Positions 1 to 8,795 are shown, counted from the stretch's first letter. The stretch: DNA of 64,000 nucleotides from Phyllobacterium sp. YR531 (GCF_000282595.1 NZ_AKIZ01000001.1:82773-146772), one strand, 5' to 3'. Translations and numbers: made by a program. Notes: generated by a model from the sequence alone, not told the origin.

Positions 1-2
1 GC

Positions 3-194
3 CTCATCCAGACAGACATCACCGGTGGCAAGCTCACGGATCAAATGCGCGCCGATATCATCAAGGGCATCCCTTTAAGCCGGCTGGGCGAAGCGACTGA
101 TGTCGCCAACATCTATCTGTTCCTCGCCTCGGACCTGTCGGCTTACGTCACGGGCGCCGTGATCGACGTCAACGGCGGTATGCTGATCCACTGA
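3..194 (+). CDS. Short-chain dehydrogenase/reductase, 3' end only
   Basis: The window opens inside this gene, and 63 C-terminal residues are visible up to the TGA. The visible part carries the SDR C-terminal signature: a short helix, the 'IPLSRLGEATDVANIYLFLASDLSAY' type region (seen here at about residues 24-49), then 'VTGAVIDVNGG', which lines the subunit interface and ends near the substrate pocket. The catalytic Tyr-x-x-x-Lys and the Rossmann nucleotide motif lie upstream of the window. It is followed by a transketolase pair and a TRAP transporter on the same strand, suggesting a polyol or sugar oxidation step. The substrate cannot be told from this fragment. Confidence 0.85.
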   Translation, partial: LIQTDITGGKLTDQMRADIIKGIPLSRLGEATDVANIYLFLASDLSAYVTGAVIDVNGGMLIH

Positions 195-234
195 GATCTG
201 TCGAGCAGCGACTCTAGGAGGAAAACATCCAACC

Positions 235-1074
235 ATGAATCAGATGGGTCACAACATCAGTCTGACGGAACGTGCTAGGCGCATCCGGCGTTATGCGCTG
301 CGCATGGGCGAGGTACAAGGCCAGGGCTATATCGCACAGGCTCTCGGCGTCGCCGACGTTCTCGCTGTTTCCTATTTCCACGCGACTAACTACCAGCCGA
401 ACGACCCGGAGTGGGAGGGACGCGACAGGTTTCTCCTTTCAATTGGGCACTATGCCATTGCTCTCTATGCCGCCCTGATCGAGGCCAAGATCCTTCCCGA
501 AGACGAGCTTGAAACCTACGGCACGGACGACAGCCGTCTACCAATGTCCGGCATGGCGGCCTACACACCTGGAATGGAGATCACAGGCGGTTCGCTCGGG
601 CATGGCCTGGGTATCGGCGTCGGCATGGCGCTCGCGCTAAAGCGGAAGAAGTCCTCTTCTTTCGTCTATAACCTATTCTCCGACGGCGAACTCAACGAGG
701 GCTCGACGTGGGAGGCGGCGATGTCCGCTGGGTCCTACAAGCTCGATAACCTCATCGGCATCGTCGATGTGAACCAGATGCAGGCCGACGGTCCGTCGAT
801 CGGCGTGCTCAACTTCGAGCCGCTCGGACCGAAATTCGAAGCCTTTGGCTGGTTTGTTCAACGAATAGACGGCAACGATATCGATGCACTGGTGAAGGCT
901 TTCGACGCGGCCCGCAACCATGACGAAGCCAAACCTCGCATCATCATCTGCGACACCAAAATGGCGAAGGGCGTCCCGTTCCTCGAAGCGCGCGATCGAA
1001 ATCATTTCCTGCGCGTTGAGTCGCATGAATGGTCGGAAGCCATCAGGGTCATCGATGAGGGAGTGGAAGAATGA
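235..1074 (+). CDS. Transketolase, N-terminal (thiamine-diphosphate) subunit
   Basis: This 279-residue protein is the N-terminal half of a split transketolase. It binds thiamine diphosphate and Mg and works with the product of the next gene to move two-carbon ketol units between sugars. Seen: GGSLGHG at residues 118-124 and a cofactor motif SDGELNEG at 149-156 followed by Asn180 (canonical enzymes have GDG rather than SDG). The start is supported by AGGAGG about 10 bases upstream. It overlaps the next gene by ATGA, so the subunits are translationally coupled. Split transketolases in catabolic operons often have specialised sugar or sugar-acid substrates; that role is inference. Confidence 0.93.
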   Translation: MNQMGHNISLTERARRIRRYALRMGEVQGQGYIAQALGVADVLAVSYFHATNYQPNDPEWEGRDRFLLSIGHYAIALYAALIEAKILPEDELETYGTDDSRLPMSGMAAYTPGMEITGGSLGHGLGIGVGMALALKRKKSSSFVYNLFSDGELNEGSTWEAAMSAGSYKLDNLIGIVDVNQMQADGPSIGVLNFEPLGPKFEAFGWFVQRIDGNDIDALVKAFDAARNHDEAKPRIIICDTKMAKGVPFLEARDRNHFLRVESHEWSEAIRVIDEGVEE

Positions 1075-2108
1075 AGCGTTCCAAGTACATCCGCCCGGCG
1101 CACCTTGAGAACGGCGCAGACAAGCCCCGCTTGACGACGTCTGCGATGATCGCCTCGATCGCCGGGCCTGACCAGCCGACTCGGCCTGCGCCATTCGGGA
1201 ATACGCTCGCTGCGCTGGCCCAGAAGGACGACAGGATCGTTGGGATGTCAGCCGATCTTGCAAAATATACTGACCTTCACGTCTTCCGAGCCGCGCATCC
1301 AGACCGTTTCTACCAGATGGGGATGGCGGAGCAGCTTTTGATGATGTCGGCCGCCGGCATGGCCCGTGAGGGGTTCCAGCCGTGGGTCACAACCTACGCG
1401 GTCTTTGCGTCGCGCAGAGCTTATGACTTCATCTGCCTCGCGATTGCCGAGGAGATGCTTGACGTGAAGATAGTCTGCGCACTTCCCGGACTTACGACCG
1501 GATACGGACCGAGCCATCAGGCGACCGAAGATCTTGCCATGTTCCGCGGGATGCCGAACCTGACGATCATCGATCCCTGCGACGCGAGCGAGATCGAACA
1601 GGCCGTTCCGGTGATCGCGGCACACAAGGGGCCTGTTTACATGCGGCTACTCCGCGGCAATGTACCGGTCGTTCTTGAGGAGTACGGCTACAAGTTCGAG
1701 CTCGGCAAGGCCAAGCTAGTTCGCGACGGCCGGGACACCTTGATCATTTCGTCAGGTCTCATGACCATGAGGGCGCTCGAAGCCGCCAAGCAGCTTGAAA
1801 AGGATGGGGTTGATGCTGCCGTGCTTCATGTGCCGACCATCAAGCCGCTCGATGAAGAAACGATCATCGCAGAATGCCGCAAGGGCGGCCGCTTGGTGGT
1901 CGTGGCGGAGAACCACACCGTGATTGGTGGTCTTGGAGAGGCGGTTGCCGGTGTGCTCATGCGTGCCGGAGTCGCACCGCCGGCATTCCGTCAGATCGGT
2001 CTGCCGGACGAATTCCTGGAAGCGGGAGCCCTACCAACACTTCACGACCAATACGGTCTTTCGACCATAAAAGTTACGGAAGCGATCAAGAACTGGCTCT
2101 CGACCTAG
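1071..2108 (+). CDS. Transketolase, C-terminal (pyrimidine-binding) subunit
   Basis: This 345-residue protein is the C-terminal half of the split transketolase. It has the pyrimidine-binding domain, whose conserved Glu is probably Glu87 in 'YQMGMAEQLLMM', and a C-terminal transketolase domain containing 'VVVAENHTVIGGLGEAVAGV'. The first 40 or so residues look extended and poorly structured compared with the family. Its ATG lies within the stop of the N-terminal subunit (ATGA), so the two are made in equal amounts. It probably forms an alpha2beta2 cytoplasmic enzyme. A short inverted repeat follows the stop and separates it from the TRAP genes. Confidence 0.93.
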   Translation: MKRSKYIRPAHLENGADKPRLTTSAMIASIAGPDQPTRPAPFGNTLAALAQKDDRIVGMSADLAKYTDLHVFRAAHPDRFYQMGMAEQLLMMSAAGMAREGFQPWVTTYAVFASRRAYDFICLAIAEEMLDVKIVCALPGLTTGYGPSHQATEDLAMFRGMPNLTIIDPCDASEIEQAVPVIAAHKGPVYMRLLRGNVPVVLEEYGYKFELGKAKLVRDGRDTLIISSGLMTMRALEAAKQLEKDGVDAAVLHVPTIKPLDEETIIAECRKGGRLVVVAENHTVIGGLGEAVAGVLMRAGVAPPAFRQIGLPDEFLEAGALPTLHDQYGLSTIKVTEAIKNWLST

Positions 2109-2119
2109 GAGAATCCCGA

Positions 2120-2137
2120 CCCGTTGAGGAGAACGGG
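2120..2137 (+). terminator. Small inverted repeat between transketolase and TRAP genes
   Basis: CCCGTT and AACGGG form a 6-bp stem with the loop GAGGAG. It lies 12 bases after the transketolase stop and is followed by a short T-rich stretch (GGGTTTTC). It could be a weak terminator or a processing site that sets the ratio between enzyme and binding protein. The stem is short, so confidence is low. Confidence 0.3.
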
Positions 2138-2172
2138 CAGGGTTTTCAATCAAGCTTACGATGGAGGATAAG

Positions 2173-3180
2173 ATGAGCTTGCAGATCAACAGACGATTTT
2201 TCCTGACGAGTGTCGGCGCCGTTCTAGCCGCGCCAGCAATCATGCTATCGCGCCGCTCGGCAAATGCGGCCACGACTACGCTGACTCTCGGGCATGGCGC
2301 TGCACCTGGGAACCCTAGAACCATCGCGGCGGACAGGTTCGCCGAGCTTGTCAGGCAAAAGACCGAGGGCCGCATCCAAATTAACGTCGCCGGGGCAGAG
2401 ACACTGGGCAGCGACTCTGCAATGTTGACCAGTCTGCGCACCGGCGCACTCGACTTTACCGCCAATAGCCAGGGAGCAACGTCGGCCATCCTTCCAGAAC
2501 TGAATGCGCTTGGCTTGCCATTCCTGTTCGAGAATACGGACAAGGCGATGGCCGTGCTGAACGGCCCGGTTGGTGCCGAACTCAACAAGCGATTCGAGGC
2601 GGTGGGCGTCGTGCCGCTGGACTGGTGGGACAACGGGATCCGCCACCTTACCAACTCCAGGCGAAGAGTCGCATCTCCTGCGGACTTGGCAGGTATGAAG
2701 ATCCGTACACCGGCCGACCCAATGACGATCGACATCTTCCAGGCACTTGGAGCGGGAACCGAACAGATCGCGTTCGGGGAACTTTACATCGCCCTCCAGC
2801 AAGGCGTGGTGGACGGTCAAGAGAACCCTCTTACCAATATTGAGAGTTCCAAACTCCACGAGGTCAACAAGTACATCAGTTTGACAGCACACAAGTGGGA
2901 GTCGACGCCTTTCCTTATGTCAAAGATCGCTCAAGCTCGGCTAGGCAGTGATCTCGAGGCTGTGATGGCGGCCGCGAAGGAGGCAGGGGACCTGCAGAGA
3001 AAGCTTTCGAACGAAACGACCTCAGAAGTCCTCGCGAACTTCAAGAAGAACTCAGCTGTCGAAGTCGTCGAAGTTGATCACGACGCGTTCGTCAAAGCGA
3101 CCGTCTCGGTCGCTGACAGCTGGAAAAAGAAACCGTTTGGCGATTTCGTTGCCCAAGTGGAAGCTGCAGCAAGGGGCTAA
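2173..3180 (+). CDS. TRAP transporter solute-binding protein, DctP family
   Basis: The 335-residue periplasmic receptor of a tripartite ATP-independent transporter captures an organic acid or related solute and delivers it to the DctQ-DctM membrane pair. The N-terminus 'NRRFFLTSVGAVLAAPAIML' is a signal peptide with twin Arg, so Tat export is possible. The body has the DctP signature region, including an Arg in 'GMKIRTPADP' that usually binds a substrate carboxylate. I place the start at 2173 because the in-frame ATG at 2161 overlaps the GGAGG ribosome site that serves the second ATG. The two permease genes follow at once. The ligand is unknown; the transketolase neighbours suggest a sugar acid. 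Confidence 0.92.
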   Translation: MSLQINRRFFLTSVGAVLAAPAIMLSRRSANAATTTLTLGHGAAPGNPRTIAADRFAELVRQKTEGRIQINVAGAETLGSDSAMLTSLRTGALDFTANSQGATSAILPELNALGLPFLFENTDKAMAVLNGPVGAELNKRFEAVGVVPLDWWDNGIRHLTNSRRRVASPADLAGMKIRTPADPMTIDIFQALGAGTEQIAFGELYIALQQGVVDGQENPLTNIESSKLHEVNKYISLTAHKWESTPFLMSKIAQARLGSDLEAVMAAAKEAGDLQRKLSNETTSEVLANFKKNSAVEVVEVDHDAFVKATVSVADSWKKKPFGDFVAQVEAAARG

Positions 3181-3207
3181 CGCCCTCTTTACCGGCCCGG
3201 AGGTCTC

Positions 3208-3738
3208 ATGAGTAGGTTTTATCAAGCCGTCGATATGGTCGCCGGTATCATCGTTACTTTTTCGCGTCTGGTCATCATCGTTAGCGGTATCGCTCTAACG
3301 GTGGTCACGACTACCAACGTGATCGTTCGCTATGTGTCTGCAGGCGGAGGTCTTTCTTTTGCGCAAGAGCTTCCGATGCTGATCTTCCCTTGGTTTATCA
3401 TCGCGGGGATCGTCATCGCGGCTCATGCCGGAGGCCACATGTCAGTCGAATGGCTGTATGACAAGCTCGAAGGTAGCGCGCGCATGACGGCATTGGTCGT
3501 GGCCAATGCGATTAGCGTCGGAGCGTTCCTGATACTCGCTTACCAAGCAACGGTCGTAGCCGAGATCGCTGGCGCGGAACACAGCCCTGTCCTGCACCTG
3601 CCCAACAGCATCGGGTACTACTCCCTTTCCATCGGCGCAATCCTTGTCTCCATAGTTACAATCGCAGCGACAGCACGCGTGCTTCGGCTGGGCTGGGATC
3701 ATCGCCTCGAAATCAAGCCAGAGGAGATCGCCCTATGA
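3208..3738 (+). CDS. TRAP transporter small permease, DctQ family
   Basis: This is a 176-residue inner-membrane protein with four hydrophobic segments (roughly residues 10-35, 50-72, 92-115 and 130-155), the usual DctQ layout. It joins DctM to form the sodium- or proton-coupled channel of the transporter. A GGAGG motif lies just upstream of the ATG. Its stop overlaps the dctM start by ATGA. It has no domain that indicates substrate. Confidence 0.92.
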   Translation: MSRFYQAVDMVAGIIVTFSRLVIIVSGIALTVVTTTNVIVRYVSAGGGLSFAQELPMLIFPWFIIAGIVIAAHAGGHMSVEWLYDKLEGSARMTALVVANAISVGAFLILAYQATVVAEIAGAEHSPVLHLPNSIGYYSLSIGAILVSIVTIAATARVLRLGWDHRLEIKPEEIAL

Positions 3739-4994
3739 CTCTCATCATGATCGTCTCTTTCTGTATTCTCATGGTGCTTGCTGTCCCTGTTGGCTACGGG
3801 CTAATAATCGCTGCCGGCCTCGGTGTGCTCTTCAATGGTTTCGTTCCACTGTCAGTTGTTGCCCAGCAGGTCTATGACCAGACGCAGTCCTTTCCCATGT
3901 TGGCGCTACCGTTTTTCATGCTTGCAGGCACGTTGATGCTAGGCGGTGAACTGGGCCGTCAGCTTCTGGAGCTCGCGTCCCGCGCCATGCAACGCTGGCG
4001 AGGCGGTCCGCTATCGACCACTGTTATCTCGTCGGTCGTGTTTGGAGGCGTTTCCGGGTCGGCAGTGGCAAACGCGAGTGCACTTGGCTCTGTTCTTATT
4101 CCCTGGCAAAAGAAACAAGGTCTTCCGCCTGCCCTTTGTGCGGCCAACAACGCGACGTCCGCGGTAATCGATGTGCTCATTCCTCCTTCGATCCCGATGA
4201 TCCTCTATGCGCTAATCAGCGGCGTCAGTGTCGGCGACCTGTTTGTTTCCGGTATCGTGCCTGGCCTGATCATGGCGGCAAGTTTTGTTTTCGTTTGCTG
4301 GTTCATAGCGGTTCGGCGAGGTTACGAGGCACAAGCTACGAACGTCCGCAAGCGAGAGCTTGCCAAGCTTGCCCTTCAGAGCTTCCCGGCGATCCTCCTG
4401 CCAATCCTGATCGTCATCTTGCTGCGCTTCGGCTTTGCTACGCCGACCGAAGTCTCGGTGCTTTCGGTTGTCTATTCGTTACTGCTGAGCCTCCTGTTTT
4501 ATCGCGATCTGACCTGGACGCGGTTCTGCGACAACATGGTTGAGGCCGGCGTCGCGACCGGCGTGGTCATGCTCGTAATCATGGGGAGCGCGGCAGTCGG
4601 CTGGGTTCTGACTTTCGACCAGGCTCCTCAGCACATGGCCGAATGGGTCTCAGTGCATATTACTAGTCCAATCGTTATCATTCTCATGATGAACATCATC
4701 ATGCTAATTGTCGGCATGCCTCTCGACATGCCTCCGGCGATCCTTCTTCTCGGTCCGATATTCGTACCGCTGGCGGATACCATTGGTCTTGATCGCGTAC
4801 AGCTCGGGCTAATGATGGTAATCAACTTGGGGATAGGGCTGTACACGCCGCCGATCGGGACGACTCTTTTCATTTCGTCGTCCATAGCTAAGGCCCCGCT
4901 GGGAGCGACGACCAAAGAGTTGTGGCCGTACTTCGGCATGGCAATGCTCCTACTGCTAGCGGTCAGCTTCTGGCCAGCTCTAACGATCTACTGA
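3735..4994 (+). CDS. TRAP transporter large permease, DctM family
   Basis: This 419-residue polytopic inner-membrane protein is the transport subunit of the TRAP system. It shows the family's glycine-rich loop after the second segment, 'FGGVSGSAVANASALGSVLI', and the repeat-related 'LYTPPIGTTLFISSSIA' near the C-terminus, with about 12 hydrophobic segments overall. Its length is normal for DctM. It begins within the dctQ stop. The gene ends 11 bases before the truncated sugar ABC ATPase, so the intact transport operon ends here. Confidence 0.94.
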   Translation: MTLIMIVSFCILMVLAVPVGYGLIIAAGLGVLFNGFVPLSVVAQQVYDQTQSFPMLALPFFMLAGTLMLGGELGRQLLELASRAMQRWRGGPLSTTVISSVVFGGVSGSAVANASALGSVLIPWQKKQGLPPALCAANNATSAVIDVLIPPSIPMILYALISGVSVGDLFVSGIVPGLIMAASFVFVCWFIAVRRGYEAQATNVRKRELAKLALQSFPAILLPILIVILLRFGFATPTEVSVLSVVYSLLLSLLFYRDLTWTRFCDNMVEAGVATGVVMLVIMGSAAVGWVLTFDQAPQHMAEWVSVHITSPIVIILMMNIIMLIVGMPLDMPPAILLLGPIFVPLADTIGLDRVQLGLMMVINLGIGLYTPPIGTTLFISSSIAKAPLGATTKELWPYFGMAMLLLLAVSFWPALTIY

Positions 4995-5005
4995 GACAGA
5001 AGCCG

Positions 5006-5152
5006 ATGGCCGAGACACCAGGTTTCGTTATCACCGTCCAACGTTTTACGAAATCCCACGGAGCCACATCGGTTCTCAAGCGCGTCGACTTCTCCGTAGC
5101 GCGTGGGGAAGTCCACGCGCTACTTGGAGAAAATGGGGCGCCCAAATCTTAG
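5006..5152 (+). pseudogene. Sugar ABC transporter ATPase, truncated inside Walker A
   Basis: Only 48 codons remain. They encode the usual start of a sugar ABC ATPase ('FSVARGEVHALLGENGA'), but the expected Walker A GENGAGKST reads GENGAPKS and is followed by a TAG stop. The rest of the roughly 500-residue protein is absent. It cannot bind ATP as written. The break marks the boundary between the sugar-uptake block and the foreign DNA to its right, so it is probably a recombination scar rather than point decay. Confidence 0.85.
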
Positions 5153-5476
5153 GAACGCCGCATAAGGCGGTCTGGGTATCCGGCGATCTCATGTATTGAC
5201 TGATGAAATGTATATGCACGACTGGAACTTTCGACAGGACACGACACGACACGACACGACACGGCGGGCGCGGTGGCATGCCTGGACGCTTGCTCGAATA
5301 ATGGCCGCACCGTCATGACTTCGCATTTTCCCCTTGTCGTCGGGTGGAACTATTTCACGACGCGCCTCATTATTCTGTTCGATGATTATCAACCGAGGCA
5401 ATCGCGCTCGGCATGCCTGACCCGGTTGCGATCAGGATGGCGCCGCTCTGCGTGATATCGCTTTAGGCCATCCGTG
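5153..5476. other. Stretch without a recognisable gene
   Basis: Apart from the five-base tandem repeat I see no supported gene here. The short open frames on both strands lack a family signature or a good ribosome site. It separates the truncated ABC ATPase from the 3' end of the minus-strand conflict-type operon, so it may also hold that operon's terminator, but no clear hairpin with a T run is visible. Confidence 0.6.
5238..5263. repeat. Five-base tandem repeat (ACGAC)n
   Basis: The unit ACGAC (read GACAC in another phase) is repeated about five times without interruption between the truncated ABC ATPase and the DCL gene. It is not inside a convincing reading frame. Such short repeats can expand or contract by replication slippage. 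Confidence 0.9.
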
Positions 5477-5803
5477 TTAGGTCGTACTCGCCTGCTTGTA
5501 ACAGGCATTGAAGGAGAACTTTTCTGCAGTGCCGTCTACGCGGATTACCCAAAAGCACCGCGTGCCGTAGTCCGCCGCTCGCACCTCGAATGATTGGATC
5601 CCAAAACCGATCTTAGTTGCCGCCTCAGGATGTCTTTGTAGCGCAGAGGTCATAAATTGCGAATCGGCAGCGTCAATTGTTTCGCCAATGCGGTACTTAT
5701 ACAAGATGCTTCGGAAGCGCTCCCGCGCCTCCACCTGAGTCGTGAATACTTCTCCATCAATTACGATATCCTGCCGCCGGGCCATCATACTCGCGTCTTC
5801 CAT
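5477..5803 (-). CDS. DCL/DUF3223 family protein, last gene of the ABC-3C-like operon
   Basis: A 108-residue protein resembling the DCL (DUF3223) family, best known from the plant 'defective chloroplasts and leaves' protein, whose biochemical role is unclear. The family features seen are 'ILYKYRIGETIDAADSQFMT', a 'RHPEAATKIGFGIQSFEV' core and the ending 'GTRCFWVIRVDGTAEKFSF'. I choose the ATG at 5803 because it overlaps the stop of the ATPase gene as TGATG; a longer in-frame start at 5878 would lie deep inside that gene. The overlap implies co-translation with the ATPase, so it is probably a component or modulator of the same system. That role is inference. Confidence 0.75.
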   Translation of the reverse strand: MEDASMMARRQDIVIDGEVFTTQVEARERFRSILYKYRIGETIDAADSQFMTSALQRHPEAATKIGFGIQSFEVRAADYGTRCFWVIRVDGTAEKFSFNACYKQASTT

Positions 5804-7716
5804 CAAAGAAAATTCAACGTCCCTTTTTCGAGGGTTGAAAACCGTCCGACAAATAGCTGCTCGGGAATCTCGCTCCAAGGCATAGCGGTGGCAAATATGA
5901 CCTGATGCTCAACCGGGGAGGCCGCAGAGGTTTCAATAACCTGTCGTTGGAAGTTGTGACTGCGTGCTTGCTCCATCCCTTTGTCCTCTGTGATGTCGAT
6001 CATCAGGAAACGCGGGTGGCGGAACTGGGGGTCTTTAAGTGCAGCCCCCAAAAACCCTACGAGAAATGCGGTTTTAAGCACGACACGTGAGCTTGCCGAA
6101 AAATACGTATGATCGTCCACGGTGATCGAGTTTTTCCCGAACGAGAAGTCGACAGTCTTGGGATCGACGAACGAGTCCTGACGCTTCAGATCACCCTTGA
6201 GTATCGTTATCGTCTCACGCTCGATCGCGGTTCTGGCAACGCGCAGCCTGTCTGTTTGGCTTCTTTTCAGTGACAGAATTCGGCTGTCCAGATCCTTGAT
6301 AGCAAGGTCAAGGCTCTCCCTTCTTGCAGATAGGTCACCGATTTTATTGGCGAGCTTGACCTGAGCTTCGACATCCTCGATCGACTTATCGATGTAGCCA
6401 AGCTGCCGATGTAACTCTCTAATATCTTCTCGTACCTTCGATGTTGGTCGCGCCGTAATCGCCGCAAGTTCTCGCGACTTGGCGGTCCACGCGGTCTTTA
6501 AACTGTCAACCTTCGAAGCCTGTGTTTTTAGCCGCTCGCCGCGAATACCCTGCAATCGCTCAGACTGTTTTATCTGAATCGAAAGCTCATTGATAATGCC
6601 GGTGACACGATCACGAGCTCTGTCAGGATCTATTGGCGTTTTGCAAAGATGGCAGGAGAAGGCATGCTCCTCTGCTTCAAGAACGTCGGCATAGCATGCG
6701 GGACATGTTGCGAAGTGCACGTCGGGAACGATTTCCGCTGCCAGTCTGGCATCCTTAAGTGCTTCAACTTTCCGCTTCAAGCTCTCGATGAAGGATTGCG
6801 AGTCTGAGATCTCGAACTCAATCCCGCTCAAAGCTTCCTGCGCCGCCGCAAGCTCCTGCTGCAGCTTTTGGACGGCATTATAGAGCTCTTTTTGCTGCGT
6901 CAGGGTCAACCTGTCGGAGGCAGCAGACGAATAGAAAAGCTCTTCCTTTTCGGCAATCGATTCAAGGACGCGCTCTCTATCAGCTAATAGTGACGCTCGT
7001 TTTTGGGAAATCCATCCGAGCCCCAGACTTTCTTCCCCGCCGACCACTCTGAAAATACTTCTGAGCTCGGCGGAGACCTCCTGGAGCTCTCTCTCCTTCA
7101 GTCTCCGCAACTGCTGCGACTCGTAGATCGCCGTATCAAAGGCACCGCAGAGAAGGTTTCCGACAGCTTCCCGGAGGTTCTCTGGATCGTAACCTTCAAA
7201 TCGGAAAAGACTGTCGGTCGGCGAGAGCTGGTCGGCGTATAGCAGTCGAAGAACCTGATGCATCGTAATGCTTGACGTGCCTTCAACCGCCACGTCTGGC
7301 ATGCCAAGGAGGCGGAACAGGGCTTGCGAGAAGCTCTCCTTGTTTTGCGACCTGGAATAAGAGTACCGAAGCCAGGATTCGATCGGAGCTTCGACAGCTG
7401 CCTCGTATCGCCCGCCGAATATTTCCATATCGGATTGGGATGCGGCGTCAATTTTGCGGCGTAAAACCGCGGGATTGCCGTTTAACTCCACCTCTAACCA
7501 AACGTGATCGCACAGGAGGGCGTGGCCACTCCAATCGAGTTTGCTGAGGTCACCACCAAGCCCAAAGAAAATGAAGTTGAGTATCGTCGACTTTCCCGAC
7601 GAATTGTCTCCGCGGACCACGTTGACGCCGACATGAAAGCGCTCATCGTAGGCGACGTGAACGCCGCGCTTCACGACCAGTCGGCGAACGATCAAGCAGG
7701 GGTCAAACCGGATCAT
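5803..7716 (-). CDS. Rad50/SMC-like ATPase with zinc ribbon, ABC-3C type
   Basis: This 637-residue ATPase has Walker A GDNSSGKST (residues 36-44), a long coiled-coil centre, and a Cys4 zinc ribbon at what should be the coil tip (C338-x2-C341-x13-C355-x2-C358). The C-terminal half has a signature-like 'SASSRVVLKTAF' and Walker B 'FLMID' ending at Asp574. The residue after that Asp is Ile, not the usual catalytic Glu; the next acidic residue is Glu577. ABC-3C ATPases are known to vary here. The start at 7716 overlaps the previous gene by 14 bases, and the stop overlaps the DCL gene. It is probably the motor or sensor of a conflict system, perhaps acting on DNA; it could alternatively be a stand-alone Rad50-like protein. 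Confidence 0.85.
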   Translation of the reverse strand: MIRFDPCLIVRRLVVKRGVHVAYDERFHVGVNVVRGDNSSGKSTILNFIFFGLGGDLSKLDWSGHALLCDHVWLEVELNGNPAVLRRKIDAASQSDMEIFGGRYEAAVEAPIESWLRYSYSRSQNKESFSQALFRLLGMPDVAVEGTSSITMHQVLRLLYADQLSPTDSLFRFEGYDPENLREAVGNLLCGAFDTAIYESQQLRRLKERELQEVSAELRSIFRVVGGEESLGLGWISQKRASLLADRERVLESIAEKEELFYSSAASDRLTLTQQKELYNAVQKLQQELAAAQEALSGIEFEISDSQSFIESLKRKVEALKDARLAAEIVPDVHFATCPACYADVLEAEEHAFSCHLCKTPIDPDRARDRVTGIINELSIQIKQSERLQGIRGERLKTQASKVDSLKTAWTAKSRELAAITARPTSKVREDIRELHRQLGYIDKSIEDVEAQVKLANKIGDLSARRESLDLAIKDLDSRILSLKRSQTDRLRVARTAIERETITILKGDLKRQDSFVDPKTVDFSFGKNSITVDDHTYFSASSRVVLKTAFLVGFLGAALKDPQFRHPRFLMIDITEDKGMEQARSHNFQRQVIETSAASPVEHQVIFATAMPWSEIPEQLFVGRFSTLEKGTLNFL

Positions 7717-8224
7717 AGCGATACTCCAGCAAGCCACTTCTTGCTTTCAGGCCGTCACGACCGTTAAGGGCGTACCGTTCATTGATTTCATACAATATGC
7801 CAATGATATCGGGCATCGTGTCATTGAGCTCCAGGCACCGCTTCTCAACTTCACCACCAAGGCGAGCGGGAACAAACAGAACTCGGTTTCGCGTCCACTC
7901 GTCCTCGGAGATGATTCCGACCCTTGCCAGGCTGGAAGCCGCGGCCTTTTGGAATGCAGCCATTCGCTCGAAGAGCGAATTATCGTCGGGCAATTCGCCG
8001 TATGGCTTCAATCTGGCATAACTTCTGCTTACAGCTCGCCAACGGGTGTCGTCCGCGAAGAGCTGAAGGTTTTGCAGGCGGAAGGGGTGGAGCAGGTAGA
8101 AGTCGAGAATGCGAAACTTGTCGTATGGAACGGCGCGTTCAAGCTTGCAGCCAAAGAATAGGCGCAGGAAGCGAAACACAGTATGATATGGATCGAACGC
8201 CTCGTTGTATGAGAGCTGTGTCAT
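7703..8224 (-). CDS. Middle component of ABC three-component-like system
   Basis: This 173-residue protein lies between the ATPase and the GRDK-motif protein, and both junctions overlap (ATGA upstream, 14 bases downstream). It is mostly alpha-helical by composition, with 'FRILDFYLLHPFRLQ' near residue 40, a pattern I associate with the winged-helix-like middle components of ABC-3C systems. These are thought to link the ATPase to the effector subunit. I choose 8224 over 8263 because the ATG at 8224 sits in the stop of the upstream gene. The assignment depends strongly on gene order; the sequence alone is weak evidence. Confidence 0.65.
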   Translation of the reverse strand: MTQLSYNEAFDPYHTVFRFLRLFFGCKLERAVPYDKFRILDFYLLHPFRLQNLQLFADDTRWRAVSRSYARLKPYGELPDDNSLFERMAAFQKAAASSLARVGIISEDEWTRNRVLFVPARLGGEVEKRCLELNDTMPDIIGILYEINERYALNGRDGLKARSGLLEYRYDPV

Positions 8225-8787
8225 GCGATCGCCCTCTGCGCGTGGTGCCATCGGATAAAGCACTGCTCAGCCAGCCAGTAGACCATGCCGAAAACCACAT
8301 TGTGGCTCACGATCATCAGTTCGCTGCTGCATTCTTCCACTATTGGGTTGACGATGCGGTCCATAATCATCGCATTCATCTGTGCCTCCGAAACTTTCGG
8401 AATTTCGGGATAGATTACATGCGAGAATTCGGTCTCCGCCTTCGCCAAAACGTGGACGAATATCATTTGTGCCGAGGAGTAGAGCGACCACTTCTCGAGC
8501 AACTTCACGAACATTTCTTTCTTTTCGATCGCATCATCATAATAATGATGCATATTGGCAGCAATGAGCTTGTTCTCAAGGCCTTCGACGCCGTCCTGAG
8601 CGCGGCGCAGGTGATATCGCGCCAACTCATCAATCGTTATTTTTGTCTCGTCGCTCGCGTCGTATTGCTCCTTCAGCCGAAGGAGCAATTTTTCGATCTT
8701 TCCCTTCGGCGACTCGACCTTGATGATCTTGTCACGACCGATAATATCGCCGTCAGCGCAGGCGTTCGTTTGGTTCACCGAGTTCAT
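8221..8787 (-). CDS. ABC-3C-like third component with GDIIGRDK motif
   Basis: A 188-residue protein that starts with a short flexible tail holding GDIIGRDK (residues 13-20), then a helical domain rich in charged residues (about 25-185). The tail motif recurs in the small membrane protein encoded just upstream. Such GD-x-x-GRD motifs occur in many bacterial conflict and signalling proteins as short linkers. The C-terminal helical domain fits the domain that tethers effectors in ABC-3C systems, but I see no nuclease, NADase or other known effector domain; the upstream membrane protein may play that part. It starts 8 bases after the upstream stop. Confidence 0.6.
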   Translation of the reverse strand: MNSVNQTNACADGDIIGRDKIIKVESPKGKIEKLLLRLKEQYDASDETKITIDELARYHLRRAQDGVEGLENKLIAANMHHYYDDAIEKKEMFVKLLEKWSLYSSAQMIFVHVLAKAETEFSHVIYPEIPKVSEAQMNAMIMDRIVNPIVEECSSELMIVSHNVVFGMVYWLAEQCFIRWHHAQRAIA

Positions 8788-8795
8788 AGGTTGGA

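Noticed and set aside
5238..5263. ACGAC tandem repeat as a CRISPR-like or iteron array
   Set aside because: The unit is five bases without spacers, so it is a microsatellite and neither a CRISPR array nor a replication iteron set.
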